Source: Alteribacillus bidgolensis (GTDB taxonomy: Bacteria; Bacillota; Bacilli; Bacillales; Marinococcaceae). Taken from it: a stretch of DNA of 64,000 nucleotides. The notes beneath the pieces were generated by a model. It did no database searches and was not told the DNA's origin. It saw only the letters and a list, made by a program, of their open reading frames with translations. The position numbers were made by a program, and so were the translations under genes. Positions 8,923 to 16,849 of the stretch are shown piece after piece. The stretch lies in contig NZ_KZ614149.1 of NCBI RefSeq assembly GCF_002886255.1, forward strand, positions 4,278,812-4,342,811, written 5' to 3'. Within the stretch, counting starts at the first letter, position 1, and the number at the start of each line of letters is the position of its first letter.

Positions 8923-9942
8923 TTAATCTTGGTTTACTTTTAAAACAATTCTGCCATTGATATCTCCTTTTTCCATTTGATCAAATACATCATTTATGTC
9001 ATCTAACTCTTTTGTCTCAATCATTGTTTTTATCTTGCCGTCAGCTGCTAAATCTAAGCATTCTCTAAGATCCTTACGCGTACCAACAATTGAACCTTTC
9101 ACGGACACGCCATTGAGAACGGTATCAAAAATAGGTATAGGAAGCTCATCATTAGGAAGTCCGACTACGACCAGGCTTCCTCCACGCTTTACTGATTGAT
9201 AGGCCTGTTCAAAAGCCTTTTTTGTGACAGCCACGCTAATAGCAGCTTGTACACCGCCCAGTCGATCATGTATAGCTGCAGCAGGATCTTCATTCATTCC
9301 GTTAACTGTTTCATCAGCACCTAAATCTTTAGCAAGCTGCAGTTTTTCATCACGAATATCAACAGCCACAACCTTAAGTCCCATTGCTTTTGCATATTGA
9401 ACAGCAACATGGCCCAGACCTCCAATACCATAAACAGCTACCCAATCTCCAGGTTTAGCTTCAGAAACCTTCAAAGCTTTGTAAGTAGTAACTCCCGCGC
9501 AAAATAATGGAGCAGCTTCATCAAAGGATAATGAATCAGGAATTTTAGCTGTGTAAGCAGCAGGTGCTTTGCAGTATTCAGCATAGGCGCCGTCAACAGA
9601 GTAACCTGCATTCAGTTGATCCGGACAAAGCGTTTCTCTTCCTGACAAGCAATATTCACATTCGCCGCAAGCTGAATAAAGCCACGGAATCCCGACTCTA
9701 TCTCCTGTTTTTAATGACGTGACACCTTCTCCAACTTTTTCTACTACACCAACTCCTTCATGACCTGGAATAAGCGGAAGTGTTGGTTTTACCGGCCAGT
9801 CGCCGTGTGCGGCATGTAAATCGGTATGGCATACCCCGCAAGAATGAATCTTAACTAAAATTTCTCCATGCCCTACATCTGGAATTGGCACATCCTTAAT
9901 CTCTAGTTTTTGATAAAACTCATTTACAATAGCAGCTTTCAT
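8923..9942 (-). CDS. Zinc-dependent alcohol dehydrogenase (AdhP/AdhT type)
   Basis: A 339-aa zinc alcohol dehydrogenase closely resembling the ethanol-active AdhP/AdhT group. Catalytic zinc ligands Cys38 (CGVCHTDLHAAHGDW) and His61-Glu62 (GHEGVG), and structural zinc cysteines 92, 95, 98 and 106 (ACGECEYCLSGRETLC). The NAD fold is GIGGLGHVAVQYAKAMG, with Asp in VAVDIRDEKL pointing to NAD over NADP. The longer frame opening at 10011 is rejected: ATG 9940-9942 has an AAAGGAGG site at 9951-9958 and gives the family's usual MKAAIV start. It is the first gene of the ADH-ALDH operon. Confidence 0.94.
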   Translation of the reverse strand: MKAAIVNEFYQKLEIKDVPIPDVGHGEILVKIHSCGVCHTDLHAAHGDWPVKPTLPLIPGHEGVGVVEKVGEGVTSLKTGDRVGIPWLYSACGECEYCLSGRETLCPDQLNAGYSVDGAYAEYCKAPAAYTAKIPDSLSFDEAAPLFCAGVTTYKALKVSEAKPGDWVAVYGIGGLGHVAVQYAKAMGLKVVAVDIRDEKLQLAKDLGADETVNGMNEDPAAAIHDRLGGVQAAISVAVTKKAFEQAYQSVKRGGSLVVVGLPNDELPIPIFDTVLNGVSVKGSIVGTRKDLRECLDLAADGKIKTMIETKELDDINDVFDQMEKGDINGRIVLKVNQD

Positions 9943-9983
9943 CGTTTGGATTCCTCCTTTTATTGTTGTACACACTTTTAAAA

Positions 9984-10000
9984 TGCAAGGTTTGTGCCAA
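9984..10000 (-). promoter_or_regulatory. Sigma-54 (SigL) -24/-12 promoter of the ADH-ALDH operon
   Basis: On the minus strand the sequence reads TTGGCAC (10000-9994), five bases, TTGCA (9988-9984). This matches the sigma-54 consensus TTGGCAC-N5-TTGCA. It predicts a start near 9973, about 30 bases before the zinc-ADH ATG. An NtrC-type activator with a GAFTGA loop is encoded by the facing operon. Confidence 0.9.
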
Positions 10001-10093
10001 AAATCTAACATAAGATACGGTTTTAAAGATGCGGTTACGGTCCCTAATTTTTTGGATAAATGCCTGCCTTTATAAAAAATAAGTTAGGAAAAC

Positions 10094-10134
10094 TGCCAAC
10101 AAAATGTCGGCATTACGTTCCGAAAAAACGGCAC
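10094..10134. promoter_or_regulatory. Candidate enhancer (UAS) palindromes for the NtrC-type regulator
   Basis: Two imperfect palindromes share a CGGCA half. The first is TGCCAACA-AAA-TGTCGGCA (10094-10112, one mismatch) and the second GTTCCG-N6-CGGCAC (10117-10134, one mismatch). Their centres are about 22 bases apart and 100-130 bases upstream of the -24 element, the usual place for bacterial enhancer-binding proteins. The binding protein is inferred. Confidence 0.55.
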
Positions 10135-10155
10135 CTATCACTTGAATAAACTATT

Positions 10156-10279
10156 GCACATATGTGCGATGGTTGCACAAATTAAAATAATTTTATTAAT
10201 AGGATTGACTGTTTAAAAAAGAATGATTTAATATATTGAACAAGGAAGCACATATGATTAAATAAAAGCACATATGTGC
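10156..10279. promoter_or_regulatory. Operator array of the SorC-type regulator
   Basis: The 12-base palindrome GCACATATGTGC occurs twice (10156-10167 and 10268-10279). A partial copy GCACATATGA lies at 10248-10257 and a lone half TTGCACAA at 10173-10180. The two downstream copies are spaced 20 bases, two helical turns. They flank the SigA promoter of the sorbitol operon, as expected for a repressor that loops or blocks DNA. Confidence 0.8.
10205..10234 (+). promoter_or_regulatory. SigA promoter of the sorbitol operon
   Basis: TTGACT (10205-10210), an 18-base spacer, and TAATAT (10229-10234). The start would be near 10241, so the downstream operators at 10248-10279 lie in the initially transcribed region. 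Confidence 0.7.
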
Positions 10280-10305
10280 AAGAGGCAAGTTGAAGGAGGG
10301 AGTTT

Positions 10306-11271
10306 GTGGATTGGAATGAAGAAAGACGTTTAATCAAGGTCGCCAAAATGTATTATGAGGAAAATCTTACTCAAAATGAAATCGCTAACAAACTAGGGAT
10401 ATACCGCACAACCATTACTCGTTTACTGCAGCGGGCCCGAGAGAAAAAAATTGTTCAAATTTCAATTAAGGGCGATTATAGTGAACAGGTCGCTTTAGAA
10501 ACGGAGCTTGCAAATTATTTTAATTTGAAAGAAGCAATCGTAGTTCCTGCTTTTGAAAATCAGAGCTCCAAAGAAAAAAGATCAGCACTAGGAAAAGCTG
10601 CTGTCGCGTTTCTTAATAACATTATTAAAGACGGAGATGTGATCGGTTTCGCGTGGGGAAGTACATTGGGAAGCATGGTTGATCAGCTAGAACGTTATAA
10701 GAAAAGAGAAGTAGATTTTGTTCCGCTTGTTGGAGGTCCGGGAAAAATGCCAGTCGACCAACATGTTAATACGATCGTTTATACACACGCAAAAGCGTAC
10801 AGCGGAAAAGCTCATTTCCTTGATGCTGCAGCTATTGTGCCATCCGTTCAAAGTAGAAATGAGATTTTTGAATCCGATTACTTTCAGGATATTTTATCGT
10901 TATGGGAACGTTTAACGATAGCAATTGTTGGTATTGGAGCCCCGCTTAGTTCTTCAAATCTAGTATTTTCCGGGTTTTTGGGAGATAAAGATGTCGAAAC
11001 GTTGAGAGCGCTTCAACCGATTGGAGATATTTGCTCAAGATTCTATAACATTCATGGAGAAAAACTAAGCAGTGATATAGATGATCGAACGATTGCTATT
11101 GATTTGGAACAGTTAGAAAAAATGAATTATTCCATTGGTGTTGCTGAATCTGCTGAAAAAGTGGAATCTATCGCGGGAGCATTAAGAGGAGAATATATTT
11201 CCCATTTAATTACGAATGATTTGACCGCACAAGCTATTTTAGATTATGTGAAAAGGGAGGGAGATAGATGA
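10306..11271 (+). CDS. SorC-family sugar-binding transcriptional regulator
   Basis: A 321-aa regulator of the SorC/DeoR family. The N-terminal helix-turn-helix spans about residues 5-50 (VAKMYYEENLTQNEIANKLGI, then RTTITRLLQRAREKKIVQI). The rest is the sugar-phosphate-binding domain (GDVIGFAWGSTLGSMV, VPLVGGPG, IVGIGAPL). GTG 10306 follows GGAGGGAGTTT. It is the first gene of the sorbitol PTS operon and overlaps gutM by four bases (ATGA). The palindromic array just upstream is its likely operator, so the operon would be autoregulated and released by a phosphorylated polyol or sugar. Enteric srl operons use GutR/SrlR instead. Confidence 0.88.
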   Translation: MDWNEERRLIKVAKMYYEENLTQNEIANKLGIYRTTITRLLQRAREKKIVQISIKGDYSEQVALETELANYFNLKEAIVVPAFENQSSKEKRSALGKAAVAFLNNIIKDGDVIGFAWGSTLGSMVDQLERYKKREVDFVPLVGGPGKMPVDQHVNTIVYTHAKAYSGKAHFLDAAAIVPSVQSRNEIFESDYFQDILSLWERLTIAIVGIGAPLSSSNLVFSGFLGDKDVETLRALQPIGDICSRFYNIHGEKLSSDIDDRTIAIDLEQLEKMNYSIGVAESAEKVESIAGALRGEYISHLITNDLTAQAILDYVKREGDR

Positions 11272-11720
11272 TTTTAGTATTACTTGCAATTGTGGCCGTT
11301 ATGTTTATTCTACAATGCATTCTTGGCTTTTGGCAGGTGAAAAATTTTAATTTACATTATGCTGAATTGAGAAAGCATGGAAAAGTAGCTATAGGAAGGT
11401 CTAAAGGCCTCATAAGAACCGGCGTAGTCTTACTGATTAGTATTGATAATAATACTCGTATTAAACAAGTTAGAAAAATGCAGGGAGTTACGGTATTCGC
11501 GAGGTTTAAGAATATGAAAAGCCTTGAGGGAAGTCACTTGTTAAAACCAGATAATAAGGCATTGAATCAGATGGACCGTTTTACTAAAAAGGCGTATGAA
11601 GATGCTCAGCATGTGTATCGTATTATACAGGCTGGCGGTGAAGTTCCGAAGCCGAAAAGTCCTTTAGAGAAATTATTTAGTGTGATGCAAAAGAAAAAAG
11701 GTGAGGTGAGCAGTTCATAA
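11268..11720 (+). CDS. gutM: GutM-like glucitol operon protein
   Basis: A 150-aa protein with one N-terminal membrane segment (about residues 2-21, ILVLLAIVAVMFILQCILGF) and a basic cytoplasmic part, resembling GutM/SrlM, which is annotated as an activator of glucitol operons. Its position between regulator and EIIC supports the assignment. It overlaps the regulator (ATGA) and the next gene by one base, so translation is coupled. The membrane anchor makes direct DNA binding doubtful; the molecular role is unclear in the whole family. Confidence 0.8.
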   Translation: MILVLLAIVAVMFILQCILGFWQVKNFNLHYAELRKHGKVAIGRSKGLIRTGVVLLISIDNNTRIKQVRKMQGVTVFARFKNMKSLEGSHLLKPDNKALNQMDRFTKKAYEDAQHVYRIIQAGGEVPKPKSPLEKLFSVMQKKKGEVSSS

Positions 11721-12292
11721 TGGATTATCTAGTTAATATAGCAGAAGGATTTATTGGATTATTTGAACGAGGCGCCGAAACATTTATGGGATTTGTTACA
11801 GATATTATTCCTTTGTTAATTATGCTTCTTGTCGCTATGAACGGCCTCGTTCAATTAATTGGACAAGAAAGAATTGAAAAACTAGCAATGAAGTCATCCG
11901 GGAATATTTTTACAAGATATTTGGTGCTGCCAACATTAGGAACTTTCTTTCTATTAAACCCGATGACCTTATCCCTCGGCCGGTTTCTGCCTGAAAAATA
12001 TAAACCGGGATATTACGCGTCGGCTAGTTATTCCTGTCACTCTATGAACGGACTGTTTCCACACGTCAACCCAGCCGAATTATTTGTATTTTTAGGGGTT
12101 GCAGCTGGGATTGAGCAGCTTGGATTTTCTCAAGCGGATTTAGCACTTCGTTACTTTTTGGTCGGTTTAGTTATGAACATGTTTCGCGGCTGGATTACGG
12201 ATATTTGTGTCCATTACGTAGAAAAACAACAAAAGACGAAATTAAAAACAACAGTATCTGAATCGGTTAAAGGGGGAAGTGTCAATGCCTAA
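11720..12292 (+). CDS. srlA: PTS glucitol/sorbitol EIIC2 component
   Basis: A 190-aa integral membrane subunit of the sorbitol-specific phosphotransferase permease, forming part of the sugar channel with SrlE. Visible features: repeated hydrophobic segments (ITDIIPLLIMLLVAMNGLVQLIG-like at 27-50, LPTLGTFFLLNPMTLSLG at about 71-88), and the family-typical KYKPGYYASASYSCHSMNGLFPHVNPAELFVFLG and MNMFRGWITD. Length matches SrlA. The ATG shares one base with the gutM stop, and the end overlaps srlE. Confidence 0.92.
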   Translation: MDYLVNIAEGFIGLFERGAETFMGFVTDIIPLLIMLLVAMNGLVQLIGQERIEKLAMKSSGNIFTRYLVLPTLGTFFLLNPMTLSLGRFLPEKYKPGYYASASYSCHSMNGLFPHVNPAELFVFLGVAAGIEQLGFSQADLALRYFLVGLVMNMFRGWITDICVHYVEKQQKTKLKTTVSESVKGGSVNA

Positions 12293-13301
12293 GGAAGAGT
12301 ATTCTACTGTAAAAGTGGAGAGAGGTTCAGGTGGTTTTGGCGGACCGTTACAAATAGCTCCAAATGAAAAAAGAAATAAGATCGTTAACATTACAGGAGG
12401 TCCTATTTCTTCAGTTGCCGAGCGTATTGCTGACTTGACGGGCGGAGAAATTGTTAATGGCTTTAAAACAACTGTTCCAGAAGAGGAAATGGCTTGTGTC
12501 ATCATAGATTGCGGTGGGACGCTTAGAGCAGGTTTATATCCTAAAAAGCAGATTCCTACTATTAATATAATGTCGACTGGACCGAGTGGTCCATTAGCAA
12601 AATTTATAACTGAAGATATTTACGTTTCGGGTGTTAAACCGGAGAATGTCCAAACAACAGAGGGGAATAATGATCAAATAAACAAAGCTGAGCCTAAAGA
12701 TGAAGTAGAAGAAGTTCAACAAGCACCCCAGAAAAGCTATGATACTTCAAAAAAAGTAAGTGAACAATCTTCCGAAAACCTCATGACGAAAATTGGAAAG
12801 ACAATGGGGAATGTGGTAGGCGTACTTTACCAAGCTGGACGGGATACAATCGACACTGTCATAAAGACTATTCTGCCTTTTATGGCGTTTGTATCGATGC
12901 TTATCGGTCTTATTTTAGAAACAGGGATCGGAGATGTTTTTGCGAATATATTGTCACCGCTTTCCGGAAGTATATGGGGTCTATTGCTCTTATCAGCAAT
13001 TGTATCCTTTCCACTCTTATCTCCATTCCTTGGGCCGGGAGCGGTTATCGCACAAGTCATTGGAAGCTTGATTGGTGTGGAGATTGGAAGAGGCAATATC
13101 CCGCCGCAATTTGCTTTGCCAGCTGTATTTGCGATCAACTCCCAAGCAGCAGCTGATTTTGTTCCTGTAGGCCTTGGGTTAGCAGAAGCAGAACCGGAAA
13201 CCGTAGAAGTTGGAGTTCCTGCTGTGTTATACGGAAGGTTTCTTACTGGGGCACCGACTGTTTTTGTTGCATGGTTAGCAAGCTTTGGTATGTATGAATA
13301 A
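12285..13301 (+). CDS. srlE: PTS glucitol/sorbitol EIIBC1 component
   Basis: The EIIB domain fused to the second half of the EIIC channel of the sorbitol phosphotransferase system. The N-terminal B domain (1-120) begins with the family pattern VERGSGGFGGPL and carries the phosphorylated cysteine in VIIDCGGTLRAGLYPKKQIPTINI. A charged, low-complexity linker (about 125-165) leads to the membrane domain (DTVIKTILPFMAFVSMLIGLI, LGPGAVIAQVIGSLIGVEIG). ATG 12285 is preferred to GTG 12279; both lie behind AAAGGGGGAAG. It overlaps srlA, so production is coupled. Confidence 0.92.
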   Translation: MPKEEYSTVKVERGSGGFGGPLQIAPNEKRNKIVNITGGPISSVAERIADLTGGEIVNGFKTTVPEEEMACVIIDCGGTLRAGLYPKKQIPTINIMSTGPSGPLAKFITEDIYVSGVKPENVQTTEGNNDQINKAEPKDEVEEVQQAPQKSYDTSKKVSEQSSENLMTKIGKTMGNVVGVLYQAGRDTIDTVIKTILPFMAFVSMLIGLILETGIGDVFANILSPLSGSIWGLLLLSAIVSFPLLSPFLGPGAVIAQVIGSLIGVEIGRGNIPPQFALPAVFAINSQAAADFVPVGLGLAEAEPETVEVGVPAVLYGRFLTGAPTVFVAWLASFGMYE

Positions 13302-13318
13302 AAGTTTTAAGGAGGATC

Positions 13319-13684
13319 ATGATGGCACAAATTTACAAAACTACCGTAACAGAACTAGGTCCAATGGTAACCGAGTTTTTAAATGAAAAAATCATTATTC
13401 TATTTAAAGGAGACGCTCCTGAAGAACTAGCTGAATATTGCGTACTTCATGAAGTTAATCAGTTAGATGAAGAAATTAAAGAAAACGATGTATTTATGAT
13501 AAATGAAGAAGAATATGTGATCACGGGAGTAGGAAGCGCTGTTAATAAAAACTTAGAACAGCTTGGTCATATAACTTTAAAATTTGACGGGAGTACAGAA
13601 CCGGAACTGCCAGGTACGCTTTCCTTAGAAGAAAAAGAGATACCAGAAATAAAACTGGGAGATAATCTTCAAATCATACGCTAA
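13319..13684 (+). CDS. srlB: PTS glucitol/sorbitol EIIA component
   Basis: A 121-aa cytoplasmic EIIA protein passing phosphate from HPr to SrlE. The family pattern includes the early segment VTEFLNEKIIILFKGDAPEELAEYCVLHE, with the phospho-accepting His in VLHEV, and GVGSAVNKNLEQLGHITLKFDG. ATG ATG starts occur at 13319 and 13322 behind AAGGAGGATC. It lies 17 bases after srlE and 19 before srlD, in one operon. Confidence 0.92.
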   Translation: MMAQIYKTTVTELGPMVTEFLNEKIIILFKGDAPEELAEYCVLHEVNQLDEEIKENDVFMINEEEYVITGVGSAVNKNLEQLGHITLKFDGSTEPELPGTLSLEEKEIPEIKLGDNLQIIR

Positions 13685-13703
13685 TGTTATAGGAGGTATA
13701 AAC

Positions 13704-14486
13704 ATGTCTTTAAAAGAAAAAGTGGCTATTGTAGCTGGAGGCGGACAAAACCTCGGTGAACATATCAGCTATCGATTAGCGCGCGAAGGATACGGAGTGG
13801 CAGTAACTGATATTAATGAGGAGAATGCAGTATCGGTTGCTAGTGATATAGAAAAAGAGACAGACCAAAATGTGATTGGTTTTAAAGTGGATGTAACGGA
13901 TGAAGAAAGTGTTTCCGAAATGGTGACGCGGGTTAAGGAAGAGTTTGGAAGAATTGACTTACTTGTTTTCAATGCAGGTGTAGCAAAAAGTACTAAAATC
14001 ACTAATTTTGAACTGAATGATTGGAAAATAATGGTAGATGTCAATCTAACGGGCTACTTTTTATGTGCCCGTGAAGTTTCAAAAGTAATGATTGACCAAG
14101 GGGAAGGGAGCATTATTCAAATTAACTCTAAATCAGGAAAAGTAGGGAGCAAACATAATGCTGGCTATTCATCCTCAAAGTTCGGAGGAGTAGGCCTCAC
14201 TCAAAGTTTGGCTCTTGATCTTGCTGAACACGGAGTTAGAGTGAATAGTATTATGCCAGGTAATTTATTAAAATCACCGATGTTCCAAAGCCTTATTCCT
14301 TCTTATGCCAAAAAGCTGAATATTAGTGAAGATGAAGTTGAACAAGTGTACATTGACAAAGTACCTATGAAAAGAGGATGTACGTATGAAGATGTTGCCA
14401 ATGCTATTGTTTTCTATGCATCCGATCAAGCTTCTTACATGACTGGACAGTCTATTAATGTGACAGGCGGACAAGTGATGCACTAA
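13704..14486 (+). CDS. srlD: Sorbitol-6-phosphate 2-dehydrogenase
   Basis: A short-chain dehydrogenase oxidising sorbitol 6-phosphate to fructose 6-phosphate with NAD. SDR motifs: glycine-rich GGGQNLGEHIS (about 12-22), NAG in LVFNAGVAKS, catalytic Ser in QINSKSGKVGSKHNAGYSSSKFG with the YxxxK pair, and VNSIMPGNLLKSPMFQSL. The long stretch around IDKVPMKRGC and the ending TGQSINVTGGQVMH closely match enteric SrlD, so sorbitol is favoured over other hexitols. 260 aa, start ATG 13704 behind AGGAGG. Confidence 0.94.
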   Translation: MSLKEKVAIVAGGGQNLGEHISYRLAREGYGVAVTDINEENAVSVASDIEKETDQNVIGFKVDVTDEESVSEMVTRVKEEFGRIDLLVFNAGVAKSTKITNFELNDWKIMVDVNLTGYFLCAREVSKVMIDQGEGSIIQINSKSGKVGSKHNAGYSSSKFGGVGLTQSLALDLAEHGVRVNSIMPGNLLKSPMFQSLIPSYAKKLNISEDEVEQVYIDKVPMKRGCTYEDVANAIVFYASDQASYMTGQSINVTGGQVMH

Positions 14487-14534
14487 TATAAAGATAGAGC
14501 TTTAAGTTAAAACAGGCGAAAGGAATATAAAGGA

Positions 14535-15188
14535 ATGAAAATTTTAATCGATTCTGCCAATATAGAGAAGATTAATAGGTTAAGCGAAATTTACTATGTA
14601 CATGGGATAACCACAAACCCTTCTATACTGGCAAAAGAAGAAAGTTACCCTGAAAAATCTCTTAGCCAGATTAGTAATGTAATAGATGAAAAGATGGAAT
14701 TTCATATCCAGGTTTTAGCAGAAACTGCTGAAGATATGTTAAAAGAAGCAAATCATATTCTAAATACGTATGGAAGATCCGTTTATATAAAGGTACCGGT
14801 ATCCGAAGAGGGTTTTAAAGCTATAAAATGGCTGGCGAAAGACGGGGTGAAAACAACAGCTACCGCAGTGTTTTCCGTACAGCAAGGCATTTTAGCGGCT
14901 TTGGCAGGGGCTCACTATATAGCCCCTTATGTTAACCGCATTGACAATTTCAATGGAAACGGCATTAAATTAATACAACGTTTAAGTGAATTATTTGAGA
15001 AAAAACAAATCAAAACAAAGATTTTAGCAGCAAGCTTTAAAAATACAAAACAAATAGAGGATGCTTTTTTGGCAGGAGCTCATACTGTGACTGTGCCACC
15101 TGACTTACTGGATAAAATGGGGAGCCACAAAGGGACAGACGAAGGAATCAAAGGGTTCATTCATGACTATGAGGCAGTCTTTAAATAA
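14535..15188 (+). CDS. Fructose-6-phosphate aldolase / transaldolase-like protein
   Basis: A 217-aa TalC/FSA-type member of the transaldolase family. N terminus MKILIDSANIEKI, then HGITTNPSILAKE, the Schiff-base Lys in VYIKVPVSEEGFKAIKWL, TATAVFSVQQ, and IAPYVNRIDN, all family landmarks. In the sorbitol operon it could split fructose 6-phosphate, the product of SrlD, into dihydroxyacetone and glyceraldehyde 3-phosphate, or act as a transaldolase. Sequence alone does not decide between them. It follows srlD by 48 bases. Confidence 0.85.
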   Translation: MKILIDSANIEKINRLSEIYYVHGITTNPSILAKEESYPEKSLSQISNVIDEKMEFHIQVLAETAEDMLKEANHILNTYGRSVYIKVPVSEEGFKAIKWLAKDGVKTTATAVFSVQQGILAALAGAHYIAPYVNRIDNFNGNGIKLIQRLSELFEKKQIKTKILAASFKNTKQIEDAFLAGAHTVTVPPDLLDKMGSHKGTDEGIKGFIHDYEAVFK

Positions 15189-15236
15189 AAAGATGCTAAT
15201 CTTACATGAATTATAAGAAAGTAGTGATTAGACGAA

Positions 15237-15896
15237 ATGAAAGCTGTCATATTTGATTTTGACGGATTGATTATGGATACGGAAACTCCTCAATATGAAG
15301 TCCTTCAAGAAATATTTTATGAATATAACAGTAACTTGCCGCTATCTGTTTGGCAAAAAGAGATTGGCACATCTACAGATTTTTGTCCTTTTCGTTATTT
15401 AGAATCTAAAACGAAAAAAAAGTTTGATAAGGAAAACCTTCAAAAAGCACTGGATCGACGTTTTCAACAACGTTTAGCGAAAGAGGCGGCAAGACCTGGA
15501 GTCAAAAATTACTTGAATGAAGCGAAAAGACTTGGTTTGCACATTGGATTAGCCTCTAGCTCTAATTATCAGTGGGTTTCCACTCATTTAAAAAACTTAG
15601 GATTGTTTCCATTTTTTAAATGTATTAAAACTTCTGATGATGTGGAAAACGTAAAACCTGATCCCTCTTTATATTTAGAAGCTGCCAAGTGTTTACAGGT
15701 TGATCCTAAAGAATGCATCGTTTTTGAAGATTCAGCGAATGGAGCATTAGCTGCTAAAAAAGCAGGGATGTCATGTGTTATTATACCTAATAAAGTGACA
15801 AATGAACTTGAATTTTGCAATGTAGAACGAAGATTGCTGACGATGGAAGAATGTACGTTAAATCAAATAATAGATGAAATAGAAACAAAAAAGTAA
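15237..15896 (+). CDS. HAD-superfamily sugar-phosphatase/phosphoglucomutase-like hydrolase
   Basis: A 219-aa HAD subfamily IA hydrolase. Motif I is FDFDGLIMDTE with the nucleophile Asp, motif II ASSSNYQW, motif III Lys in VKPDPSLYLEAA, and motif IV FEDSANGALAAKKAGM. A helical cap domain lies between residues 15 and 85. Such proteins dephosphorylate sugar phosphates; here it could relieve polyol-phosphate build-up. It is the last gene of the sorbitol operon, followed by a terminator. Confidence 0.88.
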   Translation: MKAVIFDFDGLIMDTETPQYEVLQEIFYEYNSNLPLSVWQKEIGTSTDFCPFRYLESKTKKKFDKENLQKALDRRFQQRLAKEAARPGVKNYLNEAKRLGLHIGLASSSNYQWVSTHLKNLGLFPFFKCIKTSDDVENVKPDPSLYLEAAKCLQVDPKECIVFEDSANGALAAKKAGMSCVIIPNKVTNELEFCNVERRLLTMEECTLNQIIDEIETKK

Positions 15897-15910
15897 CCAA
15901 TGACGAAGGA

Positions 15911-15945
15911 AGCTGCCCAACTCTTTACTGTGGGCGGCTTTTTTT
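15911..15945 (+). terminator. Terminator of the sorbitol operon
   Basis: Stem AGCTGCCCA (15911-15919) / TGGGCGGCT (15931-15939) with one wobble pair, followed by seven T residues. Confidence 0.88.
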
Positions 15946-15949
15946 ACAA

Positions 15950-16195
15950 CACACTAATTAAAACGACGAGACTCGTTTTGAAAGGCATTGGTAATAATCC
16001 CCTATTCTGCCTATTTTACTTCTGTGAAAACCCTCCTCTTATGAAACCCTCCTTTTATCAAATAAGAAATGTTAATATATGCATTAAGAATACTTTTTTT
16101 ATACTTTAGGTATGTGAATGAATTTCAATAATACATTTCTATATCATTATAAACGAACATTTTATAAAATTCCCTCGTTATTATTCGATTTTAGC
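15950..16195. other. AT-rich gap, no gene seen
   Basis: About 245 bases between the sorbitol operon terminator and the long repeat. There is a short stem (AAAACGA / TCGTTTT at about 15959-15978) but no supported gene or promoter. Confidence 0.5.
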
Positions 16196-16205
16196 TTCAG
16201 GCGGA

Positions 16206-16393
16206 CGCTTTCACCCTCGGGGCACAAGCGCGACATCTACTCCAACTCACTTTGTTCGTTATCGTAGTGTTTGCCGCGGGCTTGGCTTCAGCCTCCTCGG
16301 CAGCAAGCTGCCTGCGGGGTCTTTAGCTCAAGCTTATCCCGCAGGAGTCGTGGCCTTCCGCCATAAGGACTCGGCGGTAAACCGAGTTTTTCT
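16206..16393. repeat. Long dispersed repeat, copy 1, ending in a terminator-like hairpin
   Basis: GC-richer than its surroundings. The part at about 16206-16325 matches, in opposite orientation, about 35352-35478: both share CGCTTTCACCCTC, a GCACAAG-CATCTACTC block, TTTGCCGCGGGC and a GCGGG-TCTT block. The right end (CTTCCGCCATAAGGACTCGG, then CCGAGTTTTTCTAA; hairpin 16369-16387) is shared with the short dispersed family at 54.3 and 59.8 kb. It encodes no plausible protein. It sits directly in front of the DUF454 gene. Confidence 0.8.
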
Positions 16394-16413
16394 AATAGAA
16401 AGGGGTGATATCT

Positions 16414-16800
16414 ATGACTACTTTTAAAAAGAACACGTTGATTGCTATAGGAAGTGTTTCTGTCTTTTTGGGAGTGGTCGGTATTATTTTGCCTCTGCTC
16501 CCAACAACTCCTTTTCTTCTGCTTGCAGCATATTGCTATGCTAGATCGTCGAAAAGATTGTACGAAAAACTATTAAACACTAAAGTACTGGGACCTTATA
16601 TTAAAAATTACCGTGCTGGAAAAGGAATTCCCATGAAAACAAAAATTATTGCTATAGCAGTTTTATGGACCAGCTCTTTCTACTCGATTTTCTTTATCGT
16701 TCCGCTCATAATTGTGAAAATTTTGTTAGTGATGGTAGTGATGTATATCTCGTATTATATTATGTCGTTGAAAACGTATCGAAATTATGAGAAATTATGA
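16414..16800 (+). CDS. DUF454 family inner-membrane protein (YbaN-like)
   Basis: A 128-aa membrane protein of the YbaN/DUF454 family, function unknown. Family landmarks: GVVGIILPLLPTTPFLLLAAYCYARSSKR in the first half, and VLGPYIKNYRAGKGIPMKTKI before two more membrane segments (about 70-115). ATG 16414 is preferred to GTG 16405 because AAAGGGGTGAT precedes it at the right distance. The repeat hairpin with its T run ends only about 20 bases before, inside the untranslated leader. Confidence 0.85.
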   Translation: MTTFKKNTLIAIGSVSVFLGVVGIILPLLPTTPFLLLAAYCYARSSKRLYEKLLNTKVLGPYIKNYRAGKGIPMKTKIIAIAVLWTSSFYSIFFIVPLIIVKILLVMVVMYISYYIMSLKTYRNYEKL

Positions 16801-16849
16801 GAATAGACGTATTATTTCTAAAAACAAAAAGTTTATTTAATATAAAGAT

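Noticed and set aside
8923..10011. Longer N terminus for the zinc-ADH
   Set aside because: It would include the sigma-54 promoter and the ribosome binding site inside the coding sequence.
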